A stretch of 64,000 nt of DNA, from NCBI RefSeq assembly GCF_036634175.1, contig NZ_JAZIFX010000001.1:5270001-5334000 (forward strand). The letters are read 5' to 3'. The notes under the pieces are model-generated. The model saw only the letters and a program-made list of their open reading frames with translations, searched no databases and was not told the origin of the DNA. This stretch comes from Streptomyces sp. P9-A2 (GTDB lineage Bacteria; Actinomycetota; Actinomycetes; Streptomycetales; Streptomycetaceae). Within the stretch, counting starts at the first letter, position 1, and the number at the start of each line of letters is the position of its first letter. The position numbers and the translations under genes were made by a program. Positions 22,401 to 29,989 of this stretch are shown here, piece by piece.

Positions 22401-25193
22401 GTGAGCGAGATACCAGCGAAGGCCACGGAGTCCAAGGACCCGTCGGGCGGCGCGAGAGCCGAGGCTGCGGACGGCCTCTCTTCCGGCGATGCCTCGTCCG
22501 CCCGCTTGCCGATCAACGACAGCTCGGCCACCGGCGACTCGGCCACCGAGAGCTCGGCCACTGACAACTCGGCCTTCGGCACTTCCTTCGGCGACCGCCT
22601 GCCCGCAGGTGACGTCCCGTCGGGGGGCGGGGCGTGGCAGGTCAGTCCTCCCGGATCCATGTACGACTACATAAGGGTCGCGTCCTTCTCCATCGGCCCC
22701 GACGGACTGGTCGACCAGTGGAGCCTGCGCGCCGAGCAGATTTTCGGCGTCCCGGCGGAGCGAGCCGTCGGGATGGACCCCATCGCGGCCTTTATCGACC
22801 CGGACCGGCGCGAGCGGGGCCAGCGCAAGATGGCCGAGATCCTCGACGGCCGGGAGTGGACCGGGGTCGTCCCCTTCCGGCTCCCCGGGACGGGGGAGGG
22901 TGGCGAGCCCGGCGGGGAGGCCCTCGCCGAGGTCTACGTCATGCCGACGCACACCGAGGAGGGCGAGAGGGCGGCCGTCTGCATCGTCGTCGACGTGCGC
23001 ACCCTGCGCAGTATCGAGACGGATCTCGCCGCCTCGCAGGCCATTTTCGGCCAGTCTCCTTTCGGATTCCTGCTGATCGACCCCGACTTGCGGATTCGCC
23101 GCGCCAACCAGCGGTTCGCCTCCATCTTCGGCGGTACGCCCGACGACCACCGGGGCAAGGACGTCCACGACTATCTGCCGCGCGGTGAGGCCGAGCGGGT
23201 CGACGCGACCATGCGCAGGGTGCTGGACACCGGCGAATCCATCACGGACATGCACGTCACGGGCTTCGTGTCGGGCGCCGAGGGACGCCGTCACTGGTCC
23301 ATCAACCTGTACCGGGTGCACAGCGGCAGCGGCCGTCCCATCGGCATCGCATGGCTGGCGACGGACATCACGGCCCGCCGCGCCGCCGCTCGCGAGGCCG
23401 CCTCCGCGCGACGCAATCTCGCCCTGCTCAACGAGGCCGGTGCCCGGATCGGTACCTCCCTCGACCTGGAGACCACGGCCCGGGAACTCCTCGACGTCGC
23501 CGTCCCCGGCTTCTGCGACCTGGCCACCGTCGACCTCTACCAGGGACTGCTGGCCGGCGACGAGACCCCGCCGGGCCTCGCCGACGGCAGCGCGGAGGTG
23601 CGCCGGGTCGCCTTCGCCAGCGCCGTCTCCGACGCGCCGTTCAGCGTCACCGGGGAGCCCGTCAAGCTCGGCGCCGTCCACCACTACGCGTTCAACTCGC
23701 CGTGCGCGGACGCCCTGCGCACCGCCCGCCCGCGGACCGTGCCGGGCGAGGAGGGTGGGCTGGTGCGGTCCACGCTCGCCGTGCCGATGGTCGCCCACGA
23801 CACGGTGGTCGGCCTCGCCCAGTTCGCCCGTACCAAGGGCAGCGAGCCGTTCGGGGACCGCGACCGGGAACTCGCCGTGGAGCTGGCCGCGCGCGCCGCC
23901 GTCTGTATCGACAACGCCCGCCTCTACCGGCGCGAACACGAACGCGCCCTGATACTGCAGCGGTCCCTGCTCCCGCCCGGCGACCCGGAGGCGTCCGGCC
24001 TCGACATCGCCTGCCGGTACCTGCCCGGCAGCGCGGCGACCGGCCGGGCCGGCGAGGTCGGCGGCGACTGGTTCGACGTGATCGAACTGCCCGGCCACCG
24101 CACCGCGTTGGTCGTCGGTGACGTGATGGGGCGGGGTCTGCGCGCCGCGGTGGCGATGGGCGAACTGCGCACCGCCGTCCGTACCCTGGCCCAGCTCGAC
24201 CTCGAACCCGCGGAGGTCCTCTCCCACTTGGACGAGATCGCCCGGGGCCTCGGTGCCCCCGGCGGGGTCCAGCAGGCGACCCGGGCCGCCCGCCGCCCCC
24301 GGGAGGCCGACCTCTCCGAGATCTACCTGGCGACGTGTATCTACGCCGTGTACGACTCGGTGACCAGGCGGTGCACCTTCGCCAACGCGGGCCATCCGCC
24401 GCCCGTCCTGGTCGAGCCCGGTGAGTCCGCACTGATGCTGGACGTGCCGCCGGGCCTGCCGCTCGGCGTCGGCGGGGAACCCTTCGAGGAGGTCGAGGTC
24501 GAACTGCCGGAGGGCGCCCTGCTCGCGCTCTACACGGACGGACTGGTCGAGAGCCGCGACCATCCCCTCGACGAGGGCCTCCGGGCCTTCGTGGGCGCTC
24601 TCACCGACCCCGCCCGGCCGTCGGGCGACGCCCCCTACGACGGCTCGGTGCCGCCGCGTGCCGACACCCGGAACCTGGAGGACGTCTGCGACCACGTCCT
24701 CAACACCCTCGACACCCACCACGGCGAGGACGACATCGCGCTGCTCATGGCCAGGGTCCAGGGACTGCCCGCCGACTCCGTCGGCGACTGGGCACTGCCG
24801 CGCGAACCCCGCAGCGTGGGACGCGCCCGTGAGCACGCCCGCACCCAACTGCTCGCCTGGGACCTGGAACCCCTCGTCGACACCACGGAACTCCTGGTCA
24901 GCGAGCTGGTCACCAACGCCCTGCGGTACGGCGAGGGCGAGATCAGGCTTCGTCTCCTCCTCGACCGCACCCTGGTCTGCGAAGTCTGGGACGCCGGCCT
25001 GGTCCAGCCGCGCCGCCGCCGCGCCCGGGACACCGACGAGGGCGGCCGCGGCCTCCAGCTCGTCGGCCTGCTCAGCGCGGCCTGGGGCTCCCGCCGCACC
25101 CCCCGCGGCAAGACCGTCTGGTTCGAACTGCCCCTCCCCGGCGCCGACACCACCCTCACCGACCCCGCAGAGGCCCTCCTGAGCCTCTTCTGA
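22401..25193 (+). CDS. Multidomain PAS-PAS-GAF-PP2C (SpoIIE) phosphatase with C-terminal HATPase domain
   Basis: 930 residues from GTG 22401. In order: a Ser/Ala/Thr-rich N-terminus with SATxxSA repeats (~40-60), PAS (~88-200), PAS (~205-325, ATDITARRAAAREA at its end), GAF (~345-515), SpoIIE/PP2C phosphatase (~540-770: GGDWFDVI, GDVMGRGLRAAVAM, FANAGHPPPVL, LYTDGLVESR, EDDIALLMAR) and an RsbW-type ATPase (~785-915: LLVSELVTNALRYGEGEI, DEGGRGLQLVGLLSAAWG). The metal-binding Asp residues of PP2C are present. This design is common in Streptomyces; it couples sensing to dephosphorylation of an anti-anti-sigma factor and its re-phosphorylation in one protein. No membrane segment. It follows a related stand-alone kinase. 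Confidence 0.93.
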   Translation: MSEIPAKATESKDPSGGARAEAADGLSSGDASSARLPINDSSATGDSATESSATDNSAFGTSFGDRLPAGDVPSGGGAWQVSPPGSMYDYIRVASFSIGPDGLVDQWSLRAEQIFGVPAERAVGMDPIAAFIDPDRRERGQRKMAEILDGREWTGVVPFRLPGTGEGGEPGGEALAEVYVMPTHTEEGERAAVCIVVDVRTLRSIETDLAASQAIFGQSPFGFLLIDPDLRIRRANQRFASIFGGTPDDHRGKDVHDYLPRGEAERVDATMRRVLDTGESITDMHVTGFVSGAEGRRHWSINLYRVHSGSGRPIGIAWLATDITARRAAAREAASARRNLALLNEAGARIGTSLDLETTARELLDVAVPGFCDLATVDLYQGLLAGDETPPGLADGSAEVRRVAFASAVSDAPFSVTGEPVKLGAVHHYAFNSPCADALRTARPRTVPGEEGGLVRSTLAVPMVAHDTVVGLAQFARTKGSEPFGDRDRELAVELAARAAVCIDNARLYRREHERALILQRSLLPPGDPEASGLDIACRYLPGSAATGRAGEVGGDWFDVIELPGHRTALVVGDVMGRGLRAAVAMGELRTAVRTLAQLDLEPAEVLSHLDEIARGLGAPGGVQQATRAARRPREADLSEIYLATCIYAVYDSVTRRCTFANAGHPPPVLVEPGESALMLDVPPGLPLGVGGEPFEEVEVELPEGALLALYTDGLVESRDHPLDEGLRAFVGALTDPARPSGDAPYDGSVPPRADTRNLEDVCDHVLNTLDTHHGEDDIALLMARVQGLPADSVGDWALPREPRSVGRAREHARTQLLAWDLEPLVDTTELLVSELVTNALRYGEGEIRLRLLLDRTLVCEVWDAGLVQPRRRRARDTDEGGRGLQLVGLLSAAWGSRRTPRGKTVWFELPLPGADTTLTDPAEALLSLF

Positions 25194-25261
25194 CCTCACC
25201 CGTCCGTCCGCCGGCCCACCCCGCTCCGGAGCCGGGCGGCCCGTCCACCTACCCTCGCCGT

Positions 25262-25855
25262 ATGCGGACGACTCCGACACACCTGGTGGCCGGCACCCTC
25301 ACCCTGCGGCCCTGGAGCCCGGAGGACTCGGCGGAGCTGGCCGGGCTGTACCGGGACGACGCGCTGCGCCGCTGGACGAGCGAGGCCGTGCACGACGAGG
25401 CGAGCGCGGCGCGCTGGGTGACGGCGCAGCAGCGGGGCCGGGAGGCGGGGGACCGCTTCTCGTTCGCCGTGGAGGAGGCGCCGGAGGAGACACGGGAAGG
25501 GGCGCCGGTGCGGACGCGGGCACCCGGCACCGCGGCGCGGCTCGTCGGCAACGTGGTCCTCAAGTACGCGGCCAGGGGTTCGGGTTCCGCCGAGGTGGGC
25601 TACTGGACCGCCGCCCACGCGCGGGGCCGGGGAGTGGCCCCGCGCGCTCTGGCGGCGCTGACCGACTGGGCGTTCACGGCCTTCGCCCACGAGGGCCTGA
25701 CCCGCCTGGAGCTGCTCCACCAGGTCGACAACGTGGCCTCCTGCCGGGTCGCCGGGAAGGCCGGTTTCCCGCTGACCGGTACCCTCCCCGCCGCACCCCC
25801 CGCCTTCCCTCTGGACGGGCACGTGCACGTGCGTCAGGCGTCCGCCGCCGCCTGA
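25262..25855 (+). CDS. GNAT-family N-acetyltransferase
   Basis: 197 residues. It shows the GNAT layout of the RimJ/RimL group: start LRPWSPEDSAELAGLYRDD, a central strand EVGYWTAAHARGRGVAPRAL containing the acetyl-CoA-binding RGRGVA loop (~120-128), and the ENxAS-like motif as VDNVASCRVAGKAGF near the C-terminus. It probably acetylates an amino group of a small molecule or protein. An insert EEAPEETREGAPVRTRAPGTA (~75-95) is unusual. Its last ~60 bp and the following 80 bp recur, mutated, at 29849-29988. Confidence 0.9.
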   Translation: MRTTPTHLVAGTLTLRPWSPEDSAELAGLYRDDALRRWTSEAVHDEASAARWVTAQQRGREAGDRFSFAVEEAPEETREGAPVRTRAPGTAARLVGNVVLKYAARGSGSAEVGYWTAAHARGRGVAPRALAALTDWAFTAFAHEGLTRLELLHQVDNVASCRVAGKAGFPLTGTLPAAPPAFPLDGHVHVRQASAAA

Positions 25856-25938
25856 CCGCAACCACGGCGCCTTCGTCCTCGCCCTCCTCCCCAAGATCAG
25901 CCGCGGGCCCGGACGGGGCCGGCGCGGAGGGGACGCGT
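25800..25938 (+). repeat. Direct repeat copy A (GNAT 3' end plus downstream), left flank of islet
   Basis: The segment covering the GNAT C-terminal codons (FPLDGHVHVRQA), the spacer with CCCCAAGATCAGCCGCGGG and the RBS-like GCGGAGGGGACGCG recurs at 29849-29988 at roughly 85 percent identity, in the same orientation. A GTG (25937) follows the RBS-like sequence here and opens a 73-codon frame with no recognisable domain. In copy B the same RBS serves a real gene. Confidence 0.8.
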
Positions 25939-26054
25939 GAATCCGAGCCCGGACGGGGACGCCGAAGGGCACCCGCGGGAGCCGGTCGCGGTGCTGGACG
26001 CGACGTGGAGGCAGACGGCCGAGCGTCCGGAGGGGGCAGGCCCGGACGCGAAGG

Positions 26055-27653
26055 TCAGGCGGGGACGGTGTCGCTGGTCTCTGCCTCGTGCGAGGACGCC
26101 GCGGGGGCGGTGTTCTTCGGGCCGCGCAGGGCGACGTGGACGAAGAGCGCTCCCATGACGGCGACGCCGGTCCACATGGCCTGCTGCCATCCGTCGACGA
26201 AGGACTGCTGGGCGGCATGGAGCAGGTTCTGTGCGTGCGGGCCGGTGCCGGGTGCCACCTCGACGGCGTTGGCGATGCCTTCGCGTGCGGTGTCCGCGGC
26301 GCCGTTCGGGATGCCGTCGAGTCTGTCGTCGATGGCGTTGCGGTAGCCGGCCGACAGGAGCGCGCCGAGCAGGGCGACACCGAGTGCGGTGCCGAACTCT
26401 CGGGTGACGTCGTTGAGGGCGGAGGCCACGCCCTGTTCCTCGCGGGGCAGGGAGCCGGTGATGGCCTCGGTGGAGGGCGTCATCGACAGGCCCATCCCGG
26501 CGCCCATGGCGAGCAGGCCGGGCAGGATGGACAGGTAGCCGCCGTCGACGGAGACGAACAGGGCCATGAGGGCCAGGCCGAGGGCGGCCAGCGCGATTCC
26601 GGTGGCCATGGTCGAACGGGCGCCGACGCGTGCGGCGAGCCGGGGGGCCAGGCCGGAGGCCGTCATCATCACGATGGCCATGGGCATCATCGCGACCGTG
26701 GACAGCAGGCCGGACCAGCCGAGGACGGCCTGGAAGAAGGGGAAGAGGACCACGGCGATGCCCGCCTGCACGCCGAAGACGACCAGCAGCGTGAGGGAGC
26801 CGCCGGCCAGGCCGCGCTCACGGAAGAGGCGTACGTCCAGCAGGGAGGCATCGCGGCGGTGCAGTTCCCAGGCGACGAAGCCGACGGCGGCGACGAGGCC
26901 GACGGCGAGGCTGATCAGCGTCACGGGCGCGGTCCAGCCGCGCTCGGGGCCTTCGTGCAGGACGAAGATGAGCCCGGTGACCGCGACGGTGGAGACCAGC
27001 GCGCCGATGGTGTCGAAGGAATGGCGGGAACGCTCGCGGGAGTTGGGAACCGACTTCAGCGTCATGGCCAGGGCCGCGAGGACCAGGACCACGGGCAGGA
27101 CGAACAGCCGACGCCAGTCGGCGACGTCGACGAGGAGCGCGGAGAGGAACATGCCCAGGATGCCGCCGCCTCCGGCGACAGCGGTCCACACGCCGATCGC
27201 CTTGCCCCGCTGCTCCTTGGGGAAGGTGGAGGTGATGACGGCCAGGGTGATGGGCATGATCATCGCTGCGCCGGCACCGCCGGCCACACGCGAGGCGAGC
27301 ATCACCTCGGCCGTCGGCGCCAGACCCGCGGCGACGCTTGCGACGCCGAAGACACCCAGCCCGGTGATCAGCATGGGCTTGCGGCCCAGGCGGTCGCCGA
27401 CGGCGCCGAGCGGCAGCAGCAGCGCGGCCAGGGCCAGGGTGTAGATGTTGATGATCCACAGGACCGTGTTCTGCGAGGCGCCGAACTCCACGGCCATGTG
27501 GGTCTGGGCGACGTTCAGCCCGGACACCGACGCGATGACGGCCATCAGCGCGATCGAGACGGCGATCAGGATCGTGCGCAGTTGACGCGCATCCGGCGCG
27601 TCCCCGTCTCCTGTGCGGTCGGCTGCTCCCGGCAGGGGCTGGTTCGTACTCAT
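26055..27653 (-). CDS. DHA2-family (EmrB/QacA-type) 14-helix drug efflux transporter
   Basis: 532 residues from ATG 27653. Fourteen hydrophobic helices are predicted. MFS motif A is present as GAVGDRLGRKPMLI (~90), and a DHA2-type helix 5 region with GGAGAAMIMPITLAV (~130). The closest functional class is proton-driven multidrug efflux in the inner membrane. It is divergent from the XRE-cupin regulator. The 235-bp shared intergenic region contains that regulator's putative operators, so it is the most likely target of repression. It lies inside the repeat-flanked islet. Confidence 0.92.
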   Translation of the reverse strand: MSTNQPLPGAADRTGDGDAPDARQLRTILIAVSIALMAVIASVSGLNVAQTHMAVEFGASQNTVLWIINIYTLALAALLLPLGAVGDRLGRKPMLITGLGVFGVASVAAGLAPTAEVMLASRVAGGAGAAMIMPITLAVITSTFPKEQRGKAIGVWTAVAGGGGILGMFLSALLVDVADWRRLFVLPVVLVLAALAMTLKSVPNSRERSRHSFDTIGALVSTVAVTGLIFVLHEGPERGWTAPVTLISLAVGLVAAVGFVAWELHRRDASLLDVRLFRERGLAGGSLTLLVVFGVQAGIAVVLFPFFQAVLGWSGLLSTVAMMPMAIVMMTASGLAPRLAARVGARSTMATGIALAALGLALMALFVSVDGGYLSILPGLLAMGAGMGLSMTPSTEAITGSLPREEQGVASALNDVTREFGTALGVALLGALLSAGYRNAIDDRLDGIPNGAADTAREGIANAVEVAPGTGPHAQNLLHAAQQSFVDGWQQAMWTGVAVMGALFVHVALRGPKNTAPAASSHEAETSDTVPA

Positions 27654-27860
27654 GGGGTCCTCTCGGGCAAAGGGCAGGCAGGGCTCGGCGCCGGACCGGG
27701 TCCGGTCGCCGAAAGGGAGGGGAGGTCGTGCGCTTGCGGGCGCCGCGGAAGCGTCAGCCGGTGGTGGCCTGTGCCGGGGCGAGGCCGGACATGGCCCCAC
27801 CCTTTCCGTCGGGCGTGGTTCCGGACGTTCCGGACCATCCGCACACGACGCTAACCCCGA

Positions 27861-27898
27861 CTTGCATCAGGGGCATACCATCTTGCTCATGACGCAAG
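27861..27898. promoter_or_regulatory. Putative XRE operators in the divergent intergenic region
   Basis: CTTGC-N7-GCAAG (27882-27898) overlaps the regulator's own start codon. A weaker half-conserved copy, CTTGC-N7-GCATA (27861-27877), lies exactly 21 bp (two helical turns) upstream. The same CTTGC-N7-GCAAG appears at 28556-28572 before the methyltransferase gene. Confidence 0.65.
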
Positions 27899-28485
27899 AA
27901 GATGGAGAGCTGGACAGCCTCGTACGCAAACGCATCCGCGCCCTGCGGGTGGCGCAGGGCTGGTCCCTGGAAGAACTGGCCACCCGCGCCCACCTCAGTC
28001 AGTCCTCACTGAGCCGCATCGAGAACGGCCGGCGCCGCCTCGCACTGGACCAGTTGGTCACCCTCGCCCGCGCCCTGGACACCACCTTGGATCAACTGGT
28101 GGAGACCGCCGCCGACGACGTCGTCACCAGCCCGATGATCGACGGCGCCCACGGCGGGATGCGCTGGCCCGTCAAGGGCGACCCGGGCATGAGCGTGGTG
28201 CGCCGGCGCATGACCGAACCGCCGCCCGAGAATCCCGCGCGCATGCGTGCCCACCCGGGACGCGAATGGCTCGTCGTCCTGTCCGGCACCGCGGTCCTCA
28301 TGCTCGGCCACCGCCGCTTCCGCGTCGAGACCAACCAGGCCGCCGAGTTCCCCACGATGATGCCGCACGCGATCGGCGCCGAGGGCGGCCCGTGCGAGAT
28401 CCTGGGCATCTTCGACCGCGACGCCCGCCGCGGCCACCAGCGCGAGGGTGGCGACGACGGCGATGTGCGGGACGCCTCCGGGTGA
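27889..28485 (+). CDS. XRE-family regulator with C-terminal cupin domain
   Basis: 198 residues from ATG 27889. Residues ~12-66 form an XRE helix-turn-helix (RIRALRVAQGWSLEELATRAHLSQSSLSRIENGRRRLALDQLVTLARALDTTLDQLV). Residues ~110-185 form a cupin barrel (HPGREWLVVLSGTAVLMLGHRRFRVETNQAAEFPTMMPHAIGAEGGP) that probably senses a small molecule. A perfect inverted repeat spans its start codon, so self-repression by blocking the ribosome or polymerase is likely. It is transcribed away from the efflux gene and 127 bp upstream of the methyltransferase, which has the same operator. Confidence 0.92.
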   Translation: MTQEDGELDSLVRKRIRALRVAQGWSLEELATRAHLSQSSLSRIENGRRRLALDQLVTLARALDTTLDQLVETAADDVVTSPMIDGAHGGMRWPVKGDPGMSVVRRRMTEPPPENPARMRAHPGREWLVVLSGTAVLMLGHRRFRVETNQAAEFPTMMPHAIGAEGGPCEILGIFDRDARRGHQREGGDDGDVRDASG

Positions 28486-28555
28486 AGGAGTGGGCCGCGC
28501 CGGGTGCTCATCGCGTGGGGCATCGTGCGTAATGGGCCACAGGAAGAGGCACTTT

Positions 28556-28572
28556 CTTGCGTAAACAGCAAG
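28556..28572. promoter_or_regulatory. Putative XRE operator before the methyltransferase
   Basis: CTTGC-GTAAACA-GCAAG, identical in arms and spacing to the site at the regulator start, 40 bp ahead of ATG 28613. Confidence 0.65.
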
Positions 28573-28612
28573 TAGTCGTGCTGCACGCGCATGACCGGCC
28601 TACGGTGCCGGT

Positions 28613-29485
28613 ATGACCCAAGCGCACCAGCACACCCCCCACCACGAAGCCCGGCACGACCACCACCGAGACCACGACGATGACGTCCAGGCCGAGATCC
28701 TCGACCTGGACGCCGAGGTCCTCGCCGAGCACATCGCCTCCATCACCGCCTGGCTACCGCTGAAGACCGGCCCCCGCCGGATCGTGGATCTGGGCTGCGG
28801 CACGGGAGCGGGCACCTTCGCCCTCCTCGACCGCTTCCCCGACGCGCACGTCACCGCCGTCGACACCTCGGCCGGACACCTCCAGCGCCTGCGCGAGAAG
28901 GCATGCGCCCGTGGAGTGGAGGAGCGCGTGCGCACCGTACAGGCCGACCTCGACGCCTCCGGCTGGCCCGGTCTCGGCTCACCCGACCTGGTGTGGGCCT
29001 CGGCCTCGATGCACCACATGGCCCGCCCCGACCGCGCCCTGCGCAGCGTCCACGACATGCTCGCGCCCGGCGGCCTGTTCGCCGTCGTCGAACTGGCCGG
29101 CTTCCCCCGTTTCCTGCCCGCGGACGCCCCGGAAAACCGGCCCGGCCTCGAAGAGCGCTGCCACACCGCGACCGAGAGCTTCCACGCCGAACACATGCCC
29201 CACCGCGGCGCCGACTGGGGGCCGATGCTGACCGCCGCCGGATTCACCGTCGAAGCCGAGCGCACCATCGCCGTGAACATCGAAGGCGACCGCAGTGCGG
29301 CGATCGGCCGCTACGCCCTCGTCGGCCTGCAGCGCATCCGCAGCGCCGCCGAAGGAGTGCTCAGCCCCGAGGACCTCACCGCGCTCGCTGAGCTCCTGGA
29401 CACCGACAGCCCGCGCAGCATCCTGCGCCGCGACGATCTGGCCGTGCGCACCGAACGCACCGTCTGGGCCGCACGCCGCGCCTGA
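28613..29485 (+). CDS. Class I SAM-dependent methyltransferase with His-rich N-terminus
   Basis: 290 residues. The SAM-binding motif I is VDLGCGTGAGTFALLDRFP (~60-78), followed by AVDTSAGHLQRLREKA and a motif around DLVWASASMHHMARPDRALRSVHDMLAPGGLF (~125-156), typical of small-molecule methyltransferases of the UbiE/Methyltransf_25 group. The first 21 residues contain eight histidines plus several Asp, which could bind metal. The gene is preceded by the XRE operator and followed by a hairpin. Methylation of a drug, or of the molecule exported by the neighbouring pump, would fit the context but is inference. Confidence 0.9.
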   Translation: MTQAHQHTPHHEARHDHHRDHDDDVQAEILDLDAEVLAEHIASITAWLPLKTGPRRIVDLGCGTGAGTFALLDRFPDAHVTAVDTSAGHLQRLREKACARGVEERVRTVQADLDASGWPGLGSPDLVWASASMHHMARPDRALRSVHDMLAPGGLFAVVELAGFPRFLPADAPENRPGLEERCHTATESFHAEHMPHRGADWGPMLTAAGFTVEAERTIAVNIEGDRSAAIGRYALVGLQRIRSAAEGVLSPEDLTALAELLDTDSPRSILRRDDLAVRTERTVWAARRA

Positions 29486-29496
29486 TCCCCGGACGG

Positions 29497-29519
29497 CTGC
29501 CCGGTTGCCCACCGGGCAG
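29497..29519 (+). terminator. Hairpin after the methyltransferase
   Basis: CTGCCCGG (29497-29504), 7-base loop, CCGGGCAG (29512-29519), 12 bp past the stop codon. Confidence 0.65.
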
Positions 29520-29520
29520 C

Positions 29521-29757
29521 CCGAGCACCCAGCAGAGCGCCGCCGCCAGGGGCAACCGCGGCGGACGTCCCGAGGTCATCGACGACGGCATGCTCACCTT
29601 CGCCGTCGCGCTGAAGAACAGGGGCGTCCCCGTCCCCAAGACCGCGAAGAAGCCGACGGGCAAGCCGGGCAGGCCGGGCAGGGGTGCGGGGCACCACCCG
29701 TCGGTCGCCTCGCTGTACCGGGCCCTCACCGAAGCCGAGGAGTACGACATCGAGTAG
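29521..29757 (+). pseudogene. Serine recombinase/resolvase, C-terminal remnant
   Basis: The frame ending at TAG 29755-29757 encodes RGGRPEVIDDGMLTFAVAL, then KNRGVPVPKTAKKP and HPSVASLYRALTEAE. This is the DNA-binding helix-turn-helix end of a resolvase-type serine recombinase. The catalytic domain and any start codon are missing, and the linker (GKPGRPGRGAG) looks degraded, so it is a decayed fragment. Its position at the right end of the repeat-flanked islet suggests that the recombinase or its parent element had a part in the islet's arrival. Confidence 0.8.
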
Positions 29758-29848
29758 GAGAATCCCAGCCGGAGGGCATGATCACCGGCTGGGTGTCGAC
29801 CGCTGTACCGATGGCCCTCAAGGCCGGGCGCCCTTCCCGCCACGCATG

Positions 29849-29988
29849 CCCGTCCTCCCTCTGGACGGGCATGCGCACGTACGGCACGCGCCCCCCTCGC
29901 CCGACCGCAACCGCGGTGCCCCCGTCCTCGTCCTCCTCCCCAAGATCAGCCGCGGGTCCGGACGGGGCCGACGGCGGAGGGGACGCGC
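29849..29988 (+). repeat. Direct repeat copy B (GNAT 3' remnant), right flank of islet
   Basis: Partner of 25800-25938. Translation still shows PLDGHAHVRHA, a mutated echo of the GNAT C-terminus PLDGHVHVRQA, and the CCCCAAGATCAGCCGCGGG and CGGAGGGGACGCG blocks are kept. The last block is the ribosome binding site of the next gene. Confidence 0.8.
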
Positions 29989-29989
29989 G

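Noticed and set aside
22242..25280. 1012-codon minus-strand open frame
   Set aside because: It lies wholly opposite the PAS-GAF-PP2C-ATPase gene, is Gly/Val/Arg-rich and has no domain; a GC-bias shadow.
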